DNA of 64,000 bases from positions 11,887,501 through 11,951,500 of the forward strand of contig OZ022256.1 of NCBI GenBank assembly GCA_963978905.1. The letters run 5' to 3'. The translations under genes were made by a program, and so were the position numbers. Positions within the stretch are counted from its first letter, which is position 1; each line of letters opens with the position of its first letter. This document shows positions 1-10,936 of this stretch, piece after piece. The notes below the pieces were generated by a model that saw only the letters and a program-made list of their open reading frames with translations, had not been told where the DNA came from and searched no databases. This stretch comes from Trichostrongylus colubriformis. Taxonomy: Eukaryota > Nematoda > Chromadorea > Rhabditida > Trichostrongylidae.

Positions 1-418
1 TCTGCTCAGTACTGGCGATGATTACTGCGAAATATATAGCTGGAGTGACGTATTGACAAATAAGGGGGAGACGAGTGTTAGGATCGTGGATCGTCTCGCG
101 CGACAAATTTCTTACGACTCAAATGCGGCGTACTACGGCAGCGGCGACGCTGTTTTGCACTGAAGCGCTATTATTTCGCCTCTACTGCTGCTTCTTCGAA
201 CAGTCTTTTTCTCTTCTACTCGGTTTTGCTAATTGAGTTCTGTGTTTGAGTCTCATGTATTTGAGGTTTTCACCCACCCCACGTTTGAACAAAGAGCAAG
301 GCACTGTAGGAGGCGGAAGCGCAACATTTGGCCCATTACAAAGCTGCATCGCGGATACCGTACTACGCAGCGTTGCAGCTGCCCAAAATTCGCCGGTATA
401 TAGAAACACAATTTACCC
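1..418. other. No gene recognised
   Basis: Both strands were read for conserved protein motifs, RNA genes and repeats. Only short open frames without family resemblance were seen. The right edge meets the terminal inverted repeat of the next element. Confidence 0.5.
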
Positions 419-1380
419 ACTTACCCTGAAGTGTGATAGATAAGCCCGCCCTCACGCGGTGTCGCGCGCGGCAGCGGCGGTCACAGGCGCATTCTTCAAG
501 GAACACAGGATCGCGATGCATCCTTCATTCTTAAGAAGGACATAATTGTAGAAAATGTTTGGTAACTTTATTTCTGATATCTAAAAATACCACGTATCAA
601 AATCTTCGTTTAACTCGTGTAACTATGATCATTCATCTTAAACTTTCTACGCAAGCTCCATTTCATCGTTACAAACATTCATAACAAATAAACTCCCACT
701 CATCTCATTTGACAATGACTCTTGATTCAAGGCCATTAAGAAGCTGTTGACAATCGTCTCCTTAGAAATTGAGTAGAAACTGTCGCAAACTAGAGCAGCT
801 ACATCTCCGTAGCCCATCCTTTTCCTGATGCCGCTTTTGTTAAATTGGCTTTTGTTGGGTCAGTTTTATTATTCCTCCCGTTCCTCCTGATCATAAGTTG
901 TATTCAGGCATTTCAAAGGGCTCCATGACTAGAAGCAGGACTTACATCAAGTGCAAAAACGTGACGCGGCAAGCAAAAGCGCGTTTTGCATGGAAAATAT
1001 GGAGAAAGACGCATGTCTGCAAGGCTGTGTGCACCATTATCATATCAGAAAGAAGGGATTTTATTCAGCCGCTATTTCATCGCCAAATCCATCGTTGCAT
1101 TGAAACCCCCTTTGGACAACGATCTTCCTCTCACTCGTTCACTTTCCTCTGGTAGCTGTGAAGTTTCTGTGTTCTCCTTTCGTACGACCCCATTTTACTT
1201 GCTACTCCTTTTATATCAACAAATACTGTATACAATACAATATAAACTCGTTATTAACACAATTCACTAATCATAGCTTGCTCAATTTCCTCCATCTTTG
1301 GTTCTTTGAGGAGTGCGGCTGCCTGTGCCGCGCGCGACACCGCGTGCGGGCGGACTTATCTATCAGACTTTAGGGTAAGT
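419..1380. mobile_element. Non-autonomous DNA element with about 60-bp terminal inverted repeats
   Basis: The left end (419 to about 472, starting ACTTACCCT) matches the reverse complement of the right end (about 1323-1380, ending AGGGTAAGT). The match continues through TGATAGATAAG and a CpG-rich block containing GTGTCGCGCGCGG. The 962-bp unit has no convincing transposase. No clear target duplication was found, so the exact ends are uncertain. Confidence 0.7.
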
Positions 1381-1589
1381 CAAAAACGAGGTCACCCTCA
1401 AAAAAGCATCGCCCACAAACTCTTCTGGAAGTAGTTCCATGAAGAATCGCTTTCGAAAAACGAAAATAACGCTTCCACAAGTCAAAAAATTTAGGGTGTA
1501 ACATTAGCAAATGTCGGGTACAAGCGAGTAGATTTCAAAAATGTGTTGCCCAGAGCCAACCACTGGTGTTGGTTCTATTTGACGACTCA

Positions 1590-1990
1590 TAACCGTAATG
1601 GCGCCGAACGGTGCTGGTCCAGGGACAAACCTCCGTCGAGGAATTTTCGACATGGTAAGTATTTGGTCCGCTGCGGGACGGGGGGAGGAGGGTAAGGGAG
1701 TAATCGTTCAGGAAGGCGGTGATCAACGAAACTTCTCAGGCTGAGAGTACAAAGTGTAGAGGAGATGTAATAAAACTGACAGACTGGGTTCGGACCCAGG
1801 CGCGACCCATGACAAAGCCGGCCAGTGCCAATAATTTTCGTTGAACCGCTGGCACCGAAACCACGTACAGAGGCACCTTTGCAATTCACCGATTAACCGT
1901 GGGAAGCGATATCTACCCACGGGTACCACAGTGGTTGAATACTTCTGGAACTATTAATTTGATGAAAGCGCAAAAGGCATACACCAAGGT
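1590..1990 (+). repeat. Dispersed repeat E, copy 1
   Basis: This block is similar to 28245-28680 in the same orientation. Both contain ATTTGGTCCGCTGC, the phrase CTCCGTCGAGGA or its complement, and a shared stretch ending in CCACGGGTACCAC. Open frames inside it are not conserved between the copies, so it is treated as non-coding repeat. Confidence 0.65.
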
Positions 1991-2980
1991 GACCTTGACT
2001 GGGTTAAAGCGCTCAATTGCGAAATTAGAGGTGCTGAGGAACACGCCAACCGCCAACCGGAACTGACACCCACGCCTCGATAAAGGTACGGCTTACAGGC
2101 TGCGGGTCAAAGTGTCCAATGAAGCAGAAGCGGTAATACTCCAATAATCCTGGAATGTGCCCTTGAGAAGCATGGATATTAAAGGACAAAGAACCGTACC
2201 TTATCAGTCATTATATTTTACAGTGTTTGCCAAATCGCCTTTTCTATGAAATGGAAAATATTTGAAAGTCAATAACATAATTGTGAATAAGGAGCTACCG
2301 CTGAATGCTGGTCAGGATACACGGAAAACGAAATCATGAGGTGAGCTATCTAGAAGTATTCAGTTTCGAAACGATATGGGATTCAAGAGTCTCCGATTAG
2401 GTGAAAAATCAACCATTTACTGAAGAATACTTTTCGCCGGTTTACAAGCAAAACTACAATACTTACATTTTTCGAAAAACTGACTTGGTGACGGATTAAT
2501 CGCAGAAACTGTTGCACCGTCATTACTTCGTTCATCGTGGATGAAATGAATCAACGACCTACAGCTTCTTGGTTGAAGCTGCAAAAATTCTTTCTTTTGT
2601 CCTCTGGCGAGATCCCGATTTTTTTGAGGCTACATTAACATGTTCAGTTATTCAATCGCCCTGTTTTAAGTGTTCCCACAAGCATCATTTTTCAGTGAAT
2701 TATCTTTGAGTTCCTGACCATTTTTCAGCAAGCGCTTCTCACGACATCTTTGACTATTTCTAGGCTCATTCCGTACAAATCGATCAAGTAATTGAGAAAT
2801 TACTCGCTCTTACAGACTATTGATCGCGTACTCCAGGAATCATCAGTTTCTTTTATGATAAAGGCTCAAACATACATCAGTGTACGGTAGTAGTACATCA
2901 TCAGCACTAGAGAGTGTTGTCTTCAGGAAGCAGATTCCATACATTTGAAAAATAATACTAATGCTCACACAAAGATTTAA
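1991..2980. other. AT-rich intergenic DNA, nothing recognised
   Basis: No exon of a known family, RNA gene or clear repeat was identified in this stretch. Confidence 0.45.
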
Positions 2981-3435
2981 GTTGTGAATTTAGAAAAGAT
3001 ATTAACTCCACATGAAAGTGTGAAGATGGGCCGAAAGAACACATACACGAATGAAATTTACACTGCTGTATTCAAAATGACAACTGCTGATCAAAAATGC
3101 AAAAATCATTTCACGGTGAAGGTCTCATATTTTATCTATCATTGCCTTCACATTCTCTATATGTCGTTGTCTCAAATAAGTGAACGCTGATTAACAATTG
3201 ACCCAATCTGTGTAAACAATTAGAAGGTTAAATAGCACTCATTCCTTGAGACAATGATATATAAGAATGGGGAGTCAATAATGAATAAAAAGTGAAACCG
3301 TCTTCGTGAAGTGATTTATGCATCCAGCAGTTGTTCTTCTTAACACAGCAGTGTAAATTTCATTCTCGTTTGTGTGTTCTTTCAGTCCATCTTTACACTT
3401 CCATATGTAATACGTATGTTTTCCAAATTCACAAC
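2981..3435. mobile_element. Foldback (MITE-like) element
   Basis: The left arm, about 2981-3140 starting GTTGTGAATTT, pairs with the right arm, about 3290-3435 ending AATTCACAAC. Shared internal words in inverted order include GAAAGAACACA and GAAATTTACACTGCTGT. The arms are about 150 bases with mismatches. A short open frame inside the left arm is a by-product and not a gene. Confidence 0.75.
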
Positions 3436-3890
3436 ATAAAACGTTATTTGATCATAGCCATTATAGTATGAAGGCGTAGAATCTGCTTTTTGAAGGCATC
3501 ATGCGATTTCCATTGCTCGAAGATGTCCTTTTAACGATGAAAGAGAATATTCGTCTACATTCAGAATATACCGTGCCCTAATGTTTGAAGCTATACCATG
3601 GAAGAAGCGCCGTGTAATTCGGAAGTTAAAGGCACATATCGCGGTAGTGAGAGGGGTCGACTTACCTCCTTGAAACAATATATCCTTAGGTAACTACAGG
3701 ATGGCTACAAGGTCTGGTCCGCCATTATAAGAGTACCTTTTTAACGTAGAGGTGCCTTTCTCAATTCTATCAAACAATATGATTGAGACATGTCAGCGAT
3801 GCACTTACGCCTAAAAATCGCAGTGATGAATTGACCCACTCTACAAAATTTTATGCCCTCTACATCGTACAGGCAATGCTCATTTTGTGG

Positions 3891-4081
3891 TCCTAGTCAG
3901 GCCGCACCTTTCTCGTCGGTGCGCCATCACGGCGCTACTCCTACTCGAATCCACTCCGATGACACCCACTCGAGCTGCATTATTGGTCATCTGAGCAAAA
4001 TAGAGCGTCGAAGTGGGTCGAGCAGGTCTAGCGCCGTGATAGCACACTGTCGCAACGCGAAAAAGGTGCAGCCGGACTACA
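3891..4081. mobile_element. Short imperfect palindrome, MITE-like
   Basis: The outer sequences pair as inverted repeats: GGCCGCACCTTTCTCG on the left against the complement of the right end, GGCTGCACCTTTTTCG. ATCACGGCGCTA occurs in both arms. This palindromy explains why both strands have similar open frames here. No coding function is inferred. Confidence 0.7.
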
Positions 4082-4089
4082 TAATTACC

Positions 4090-5394
4090 CAAGGATCTAC
4101 TATAGCAATAGGGTAAACCGACCCAATTGTTCATCGTGAAGTGTGCCTTCAAGATGATTCGCAGTACGCAAGTAGTTGTCCGTGAAACGTGTGTGAATTT
4201 TCCAATTACTTGTTTGATTCTGAAGAAGTGAGCCTGAAGACTCTCGAGAACGTCATGAAAAGCTCTTTCTGAAAAATGTCCCTAAAAATAAAAATGATTC
4301 TTCGAAAAAATAATGTTTGTGCGGAACAATTGAAACAGTGCGACTGAACAATTGAACATGTGAATGTAGTCCCAAAAATGTGGGGGTCTTGCCTGAGAGT
4401 AAAAAAATAATCTTTGCGGTTTCACTGAGAAGTTGGTGACGTATTGATCCGAATTCAAGGTTTTATGGGTCGTTGAACTCTTCGCATCAAAACGAATCTG
4501 ATGCTGTCAATTCACGTTGAACGGAGAAATGATGGTACGACGGTTTGCGTCGATAATCCATCGCCAGGTGTCTATTTTTCAAGAAATGTGAGCGGTATCG
4601 TAACTTCGGTGACCATTATGCACCAGCCCTTACATGTGGTCATAGCAGGTCTGGAAGCTTCATGAGCATTGAGTCAAATAATATAGGTTTCCATCAAGAG
4701 ATTTGCTGAAATAGCCACAGCAAAGTCCTAACGAGAAAAGTGATATAAATACACTACCTGAGCTGTCCTCAAGGCACCAGAAGGGGTGAGGGATAACTGA
4801 GATCTGGGAGTACATGTTCTTTGAAAACGAACCTTCTACTTCAGAAGAAGTCATATGTGGCGAAAATCCCATTGAGAAAACGTGACTTGGGGTCTTATGA
4901 CGACCTCGCAACACGGCCTGTCGTCCTGCGCTCCTACGGCTGGGCGAGCCGCCGTGGAGGGGCGGCACAACGATCGCGGCCGGCTTGTTCAGACTCTGGC
5001 CTGTCTTCAGTCTACTCCGACTAGTGACGCAGAGGACGAACGGGGGATTTTCGGGTTCCTATTCCTCGAATTTTTCACAGTTTTATGTCGTTCATTTTCT
5101 ACTATTGCATTGCTGAGCACCCCTCCTTCATATTCGACAGTCTGCCGAGTTTACCCCTTCCGGTGTCTTCAACAATAATAACATTTATTGAGGCACAAAA
5201 TACGCAAAGCGTGGGACAAAAGTTGCTTATTTTCTGTTTCTATGCAAGGTATTGCAGTAGGCAATGAGCCATCTTCTTGGCACTAACTTTGCAGGCGTAC
5301 ATATTGCGCGGATCTCATAGTGGTGTGCAAAATTGGTTCATTCGAGATTTCATGCCGCTTAATTTATGTTATGTCAGTACTATGCGCAAGCTCA
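4090..5394. other. Intergenic DNA with diverged repeats
   Basis: No gene was recognised. The part around 4980-5040 resembles the inverted complement of about 34040-34100; both share GTGACGCAGAG and an adjacent TCTACTCCG/CTACCTCGG type block. The part around 4840-4915 resembles the complement of about 46690-46800. Both are old dispersed repeats. Confidence 0.4.
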
Positions 5395-5586
5395 GCTATT
5401 GATGTTCTCTTAGCCTAGTTAGGGCCGCATGCGAAATTTCGCGCCAATAATTGACAATTCAGCCAGATTACAGCTCACCAAATTCTTAACTGAGTGGGCG
5501 GAGCCTCTGAGTAAAAGCTTCGTCCTGTCGTCCACCACGGTTGGGAACGGAGAGTGAGACTGTTTACGGAAACTTCTGTTTCTATA

Positions 5587-6463
5587 GGGTGTGCCAATAA
5601 GGGCGCTCGATTTTTAAAACGATATAAAGCAAGTTGTGTGAGAGGTATAAATGAAATTTATTTTTTGTTTGAAAGAGGAGTATTCGAAGGCATTATGTAT
5701 GGAAAATAACATCGTTCAAATGGCCACCTCGGCTTCGCTTGGTGGAGCGCATACTAGAAGACCAATTTTCAATGACTCTGGCGCACAAATCGGGCTGTAT
5801 TTCATCGATGGCGTGGCGTATGTTGATTTTGAGGTCATCAGTGTTTTGTGGTTGGTTTGCGTAGACCAGGATTCAAGAAAACCCCACAACAAATAGTCTA
5901 GTGGGGTTAAATTGCACGATCTCGGTGGCCAGTTGATGTCGCCTCCGCGCGAATAACCCCTCCTCCGAAGCGCTCGTGCAGAAGATGCATTGTGGCGCGC
6001 GCTGTGTGGCTCGTAGGGCCGTCCTGCTGAAACCACATATCCTCGACACCCATATTGCCGATTTCGGAGCAACGTTCCGCGGAGCGCGCGCAACGTTACT
6101 CAAACCGATGAGTGACTTTTGTAATAATTATTAATGGCTTGCACACATTGCTCGCGGCTGAACTGGTTCATGGTGTTTTATGAAGATACACTGAATAATA
6201 ACAACTAGGTTTGACAACTCTTCCACAAATAACGTGGGCGCCATGAGCTGTCAAAGATGGAGTGCGCTTATTGGCGCACCCATTGAAAATTGGACTTTTC
6301 GTATGCGCGCCACCAAGCGAAGCCGAGGTGGCCATTTGAACGATTATTTTCCAAACATAATGCCTTCAAATACTCTTTCAAACGAAAAATAAATTTCATT
6401 TATACCTCTCACACAACTTGCTTTATATCATTTTAAAGATCGAGCGCCCTTATTGGCACACCC
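5587..6463 (-). mobile_element. Long-arm IS630/Tc1-related deletion derivative
   Basis: The ends start GGGTGTGCC and finish GGCACACCC, flanked by TATA on both sides, consistent with a TA or TATA target duplication. The inverted arms are unusually long, about 190 bases (5587-5775 and 6275-6463). A second, related end (GGGTGCGCCAATAAG on the complement) lies just inside the right arm near 6285. That suggests the right arm is an extra inverted copy of the left, with part of the element lost. The minus strand carries a transposase remnant. Confidence 0.8.
5716..6093 (-). pseudogene. Transposase C-terminal remnant (IS630/Tc1/mariner superfamily)
   Basis: The minus-strand frame contains INWPPRSCNLTPLDYLLWG. 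This is the hallmark around the last catalytic acidic residue in an arthropod and nematode Tc1/IS630-type group (WPPRS-DLTP-D-FLWG). The N-terminal DNA-binding domain and first catalytic Asp were not found, and the frame runs on into the terminal arm. It is a remnant and not an active enzyme. Confidence 0.7.
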
Positions 6464-6610
6464 TATACAATGCGACTCCGACCGCGGCGAACGACGGGAT
6501 GGGCACTTGTTCGGAGGCCCCACCCACCTGGTCGAGACTTTATGGTGCTGTATCTTAGCCGGATTCACTTTTTTCGCGTGAAACTTGTATGTGGTCCCAT
6601 TAGGTAAATA

Positions 6611-7902
6611 TTAGGTTGTTGCAAAATTAATGTATCTATAAAAGGTAAAAAGGTATCTATAAATAAGTAGATTTTTTACCCTGGACTATTCCATCCCAAG
6701 GAACGCCAGGCATACCATTTGGTGGGTTTTTTTTTGCTCTTTCAGAAACTTCTATGAATGTCGCTCTAAGTTTTCCAGCCGGCCTTTTCCAGGGCTGCGT
6801 ATAATCATGAACCGACGCGACTAACAGTCATCATGCTTTATGAGTTTAAATTGGAACACTCCGCAGCGGAGGCAGCTCGTAATCTCAGTAGTGTTTTTGG
6901 GACGAATTGTCCTTGCGAACGAACAGTGGAGCTCTGGTTTAAAAAATTTGCTTCTGGCGATTTTGATCTCGAAGAGAAGTCGGGTCGCGGCCGTAGGTCA
7001 TCGCTTAATGATCAAGATTTAAGGAGAGCCGTCGAAGCAAATCCGGAGACGAATACTCGTACGTTAGCAGAAGACCTAGGCGTACATTACTCTACAGTGG
7101 CCAGACATCTGCTGACAATCGGCAAGGTGAAGAAGATGTCGAAGTGGGTGCCTCATGACCTGACCGATGAGCAGCGTCTGGCACGTTTCGACACCTGCTC
7201 TAATCTCCTAGTTCGCCATAAAAATGAGCCATTTGTAAACCGTATTATAACTGTAGATGAAAAATGGGCTCTTTATGATAACAGAAAGCGGGGATTAGTC
7301 TGGGTAGATAAGGATGCTCCTCCAAAAACTTTTCGTAAACCCGACCTTCACCCTAAAAAGGTTATGATTACTGTGTGGTGGTGTTGTAAAGGTGTAATCC
7401 ATTACAGTTTCTTGCAACCTGGTCAGCCAGTCACAGCAGAGTCTTACTGTTGTGATCTGGAGCAAATGTATAGAAAGTTGCAAAAATTGTGGCCGGCGGT
7501 GGTGAATAGAGGAGGGCCGATCCTGTTGCAGGACAACGCAAGGCCACACACCTCACAAATCACTCGGCAAAAATTGACCCACTTGGGTATAGAAGTTCTC
7601 CCTCACCCAGCGTATTTTCCCGACCTTTCCCCAACAGACTATCACTTTTTTCGAGCCCTCAATTCTCATCTGCGTCAGAAACAATTTACTAATTTAGACG
7701 ATGTTGAATGTGCCTTCCTTGACTTCGTTGATTCTCGTGATAGTAGTTTTTATAGTGAAGGCTTAGATTTATTGCCTGTTCGTTGGCAAAAGTGTGTAGA
7801 TTCTGATGGTTTTTACTTCGATTAATAAACTTGTGTTTAAACTGAGTTATAGTAGTTTGAATTATGCGGTCCATTTCCGAAATTAATTTTGCAACAACCT
7901 AG
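6611..7902 (+). mobile_element. Near-intact mariner element (cecropia-like)
   Basis: The 1292-bp element has terminal inverted repeats of at least 20 bases (TTAGGTTGTTGCAAAATTAA at the left, the complement at the right with one end mismatch). It is flanked by TA at 6609-6610 and 7903-7904. It holds a single transposase frame on the plus strand. The right TA is shared with the next mariner. Length and ends are normal for the family, so only the 5' end of the gene looks damaged. Confidence 0.93.
6833..7825 (+). CDS. Mariner transposase, DD34D
   Basis: This 330-residue frame encodes a mariner transposase, which cuts and joins element ends at TA sites. The N-terminal third has paired helix-turn-helix motifs (EHSAAEAARN, ERTVELWFKKF, then TLAEDLGVHYSTVARHL). 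The linker WVPHDLT follows. The catalytic triad is Asp in TVDEKW, Asp in LLQDNARPH, and Asp in LSPTDYHFF, 34 residues after the second, as in mariners. The C-terminal RWQKCVDSDGFYFD is typical. Family members are about 340-350 residues. An upstream ATG at 6807 reads MNRRD and then meets a stop in another frame, so a small indel probably removed the original start. The protein may lack about 10 N-terminal residues. An AATAAA overlaps the stop codon at 7824-7829. Confidence 0.92.
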   Translation: MLYEFKLEHSAAEAARNLSSVFGTNCPCERTVELWFKKFASGDFDLEEKSGRGRRSSLNDQDLRRAVEANPETNTRTLAEDLGVHYSTVARHLLTIGKVKKMSKWVPHDLTDEQRLARFDTCSNLLVRHKNEPFVNRIITVDEKWALYDNRKRGLVWVDKDAPPKTFRKPDLHPKKVMITVWWCCKGVIHYSFLQPGQPVTAESYCCDLEQMYRKLQKLWPAVVNRGGPILLQDNARPHTSQITRQKLTHLGIEVLPHPAYFPDLSPTDYHFFRALNSHLRQKQFTNLDDVECAFLDFVDSRDSSFYSEGLDLLPVRWQKCVDSDGFYFD

Positions 7903-7904
7903 TA

Positions 7905-8732
7905 TTAGGTTGTCTCAAAAGTCTTGTAGGATTTTTTGATCATCAATTCTTATTATTTTTCTTCCAACAAACGACAATTAGGCAACAACGTATCCACCAT
8001 TGTTATCGACAACACTCTGCCACCACATAGGTAGATTGTTGATTTCCTCCTTCGAAAACTCTAGATTCTGGGAATCGAAGAAGTCAGGGATCGCCTTTGC
8101 AAACAAGTCATTTTCAACTAATTTTCTCTTGGCCAGGAAGGAATCAAGAGGTTGGTAAGGTGATAGTCAGAAGAGGTAATGTCTGGAGATTATGGCGGCT
8201 TGGGTACTTTTCTCAAAATGGGAGCGCGCGTCGTCACGAAGGAAGGTGGCCGCGTACCCCAGCGGCGCTTTCTCGAACAGCGACGGCGAGCTGCTGGAGT
8301 GCATACGGTAGCAGTGACTGTCTTGCCTTACACCAGCACCTCTTGGAAAAGCTTTCCTTCCGCGTTGCAGTAGTAGCACAGTCCTGGGCGTGGTGTGTCT
8401 TCCATGTATATCTCGCCGTTGCTGAAGCTGATGAACCAGCGGTGCACGGTCTCGCAGCTCACACGTCCCTTGCCAAGTACAGCGTTGATGGAGTGGCAAG
8501 CTTGCGTCTTTGGTACCGGAGGAACACCCACTAAAGATGACACCGCGTGTTGTGTGGGTATCGACTACGGGCATTGCAGCTCTCTCCACGGGATCTGATG
8601 GGTCGATATATATTTTGTTAGAAAGCTTAGAGTATCTTCTACCATACTCCTGAACCGCCCAGACCTGCCACGAAGTAAACAAAAGTCACTGGATTTTTGG
8701 AAAAATCCTACAAGACCTTTGGGACAACCTAA
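7905..8732 (-). mobile_element. Internally deleted mariner, element 2
   Basis: The ends TTAGGTTGTC and GACAACCTAA are extended inverted repeats (CTTGTAGGATTTTT and its complement). They are flanked by TA at 7903-7904 and 8733-8734. At 828 bp it is about two thirds of a normal mariner. On the minus strand the right part encodes a degraded helix-turn-helix (VSCETVHRWFISFSNGE, about 8460-8380) and the left part a C-terminal tail resembling NLPMWWQSVVDNNG. The catalytic middle is lost and frames are broken. Confidence 0.88.
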
Positions 8733-9075
8733 TACAACATGAATATATGATTAATGAGCCGTGGACGATTCCTTTGATATGGCCTTAGCTCTTTGAGCTC
8801 GCTCCAACGCCATCGAAGGCAAGCTCAGTTCGTCAAAGATGTGAGAAAACAGGAGCCACCGACCCCTCCCGGAATTTGAATGGAAATTCCAATTTGCATG
8901 GAAAATCAAAAGCAGCATCGTTCCGTAGGATGAATCGGTGGAGATGAGCATCGACGAGCGAGCACCTCCGAGAACGGGACGGGTCTCATGACTGCTAACA
9001 TAGAAATCCTCTACCCTGGCTGATATAATGGTTCCAGCCTGAATCCTTTTGGGATCCACTAATAGCTGTGAAATA

Positions 9076-9952
9076 TTAGGTTGATTCATAATAAATCGGA
9101 CAAATTGACCAATTTTAATCATTGTCGTACAACTTTTTTACGACAACAGGGATTCACTTGAAATATACTCCATCTTTATCGATGACCTTCTGCCACGGTA
9201 TAGGCAGATCATGGATGCCCTTGCTCCAGAAGGCCGGAAGCTGGAGCTCGAAGAATTTGCCGAGTGCCGCCTTGACCTCGTCGCGAGTTTTGAAGTCTTG
9301 GCCGTCCAGGTGGCGTTGGCTGTGGGAGAAAAGGTGGAAATCTGAAGGGGCCAGGTCTGGGGAGTACGGTGGGTATAGAAGTACGGTCCAACTGTACGAC
9401 AGCAGCTCGGCCTTGGTCGATCTTGCGAAGTGCGGTCCGTGGAAGTAGACACGTTGTCGTGCTGGAAGTAGACATGTGACCGCCGCCGTAGCGAACTTTG
9501 GACATTGGCCTTCAATTCTCGTAATTGACGAACGTAGACGTCGGCGGATACTGTGGTACCTTCATCGAGCAGCTCCCAGTACTCTACGCCGTGTACGCTC
9601 CACCGACCGCGGTTTTCGTCTTCGATGGAATAGTCGCCTGACGCAAACTTCGAATGCTACAAGTACAGTGTACTTCTGCCGGGGGCATGCTCCTTGTGAA
9701 CTTCTATCAGACGTCTGCCGATATCCGCGGGTTCCTGGCCAGATAGCGATATAATTAGTATGACGTTGCGGATGTGGTCTCTGGACCGCTTGAAATCGTG
9801 CGGCATTGTGGCGAAATGAATTTACTTTGGAGTGATTATTTGGCGGTACTTTGAAGAGCTTTTCGTACTCATTCCAACGGTACCTCCAGCCTGAGTTATG
9901 ATCTCTAGAAATCATCACTACCATTTGTCCGATTTATTATGAATCACCCTAA
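9076..9952 (-). mobile_element. Internally deleted mariner, element 3
   Basis: Terminal repeats TTAGGTTGATTCATAATAAA and its near complement are flanked by TA at 9074-9075 and 9953-9954. The 877-bp unit reads on the minus strand. A helix-turn-helix fragment (FASGDYSIEDENRG) passes directly into the catalytic region (VEYWELLDEGTTVSADVYVR, QHDNV). Frame-shifted C-terminal words like the usual SPDLAPSDFHLF block and a PIPWQKVIDKDG-type tail follow. The junction indicates an internal deletion, and several frameshifts make it inactive. Confidence 0.88.
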
Positions 9953-10237
9953 TAAAACGGAACAATAAGCCGCGTTAATAGATCTCGTAACAATGTTTGC
10001 CAGAAACAGCCGTTTTAGGAGTGGAAGATATAAATTTTTCTTCTCTGTCGGAAAACCTCGTTGAAGGGCCACATTATTTAAATAAAGTCTGACTATGACG
10101 TGGATCAAAGCATGACTCTTGAGCTGCATGCCAGATCTGTATGTCACTGACGACAATTGCACCATTTATCAGCTTCCCGTTGAGATTATCAACCTTGCAA
10201 TCATACAAAATCCAGTAGTGTTGAAAAAACAATCGTC

Positions 10238-10402
10238 CATTTTTCCCAAGATCGTGTAGGGAGTGGCTGCGGGTTTCTGCGTCTCTGCTTGTGCCACCGT
10301 TTCTGATTGCTTGCGCCGCCTCTGCACCTCCACTGTGCCGCTATTCTTCGCTGCCTGTGAACGCAACCACGCCCTACTGGCGCAAAGTATGAACGCGGTC
10401 TT
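10238..10402. repeat. R-type dispersed repeat, intergenic copy
   Basis: The right end CTGGCGCAAAGTATGAACGC and the internal words GTGGCTGCG and CGCTGCCTGTGAACGCA define the R family. The other copies lie in UGT introns 8 and 12 (near 21.0, 27.2, 40.9, 44.7, 48.4 and 51.0 kb). R copies have imperfect inverted ends (GCGTTCATACTCTGCG type). No coding capacity was seen. Confidence 0.65.
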
Positions 10403-10936
10403 GGATAGATTTTAGATCAATGCTAGTATTGGTCGATGAAGCCTCATATTCCTTTGGGGCACATTCTAGAATTATTGGGGTATTGAAGCTCTCTTTGTGG
10501 TCAGATAGTTCGACTCACAGCCAGTAGGCTATGCGTTTACCGGGGCGTGGGTGTCGGTTCATGGAGCGTGCAGAGCCAAAAAGGTAAGCGTGACCTCACC
10601 AATCAGCTCATGTCCACCCACGCCAGACATAATTGTTGGCAATGACGGTGGCAACAACGTGGCAAATAAGGTCTACGATTTGTGTGATAATAAAAGATAA
10701 GGATGGGATACCAATGATATAGGAAGCGTTGACATGATGAAATAGGTGCAGTTCCAGAAATTCCTAGGATACCATCCAACGGCAACTAACTCAAGTGCTC
10801 ACTTGCATGCAAATCTCTTCCAAGCCCAAATGTCAGGAGGCCTTATTTTTGCCATTTTCGACACGACACGTCTGGCATCACGTAATTTCGAGCAATACAG
10901 CTCGGATAAGATAAGTTGAGTATCATTCTGCCATCA

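Larger units (their letters stand above)
5395..8775. mobile_element. TTAA-type foldback element, copy a, broken by three nested insertions
   Basis: The pieces 5395-5586, 6464-6610 and 8735-8775 read in order as one copy of the foldback family seen intact at 41986-42411. They cover the shared words GCATGCGAAATTTC, TGGTGCTGTATCTTAGCC and CCGTGGACGATTCCTTT. The interruptions are 5587-6463, 6611-7902 and 7905-8732. The left terminal part is missing or too diverged to see. Confidence 0.8.

Noticed and set aside
3853..4152. Overlapping open frames of about 90 codons on both strands
   Set aside because: They are explained by the palindromic MITE at 3891-4081.
8097..8682. Open frames of 145 (plus) and 171 (minus) codons in one region
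   Set aside because: They fall inside deleted mariner 2 in frames other than the transposase frame.
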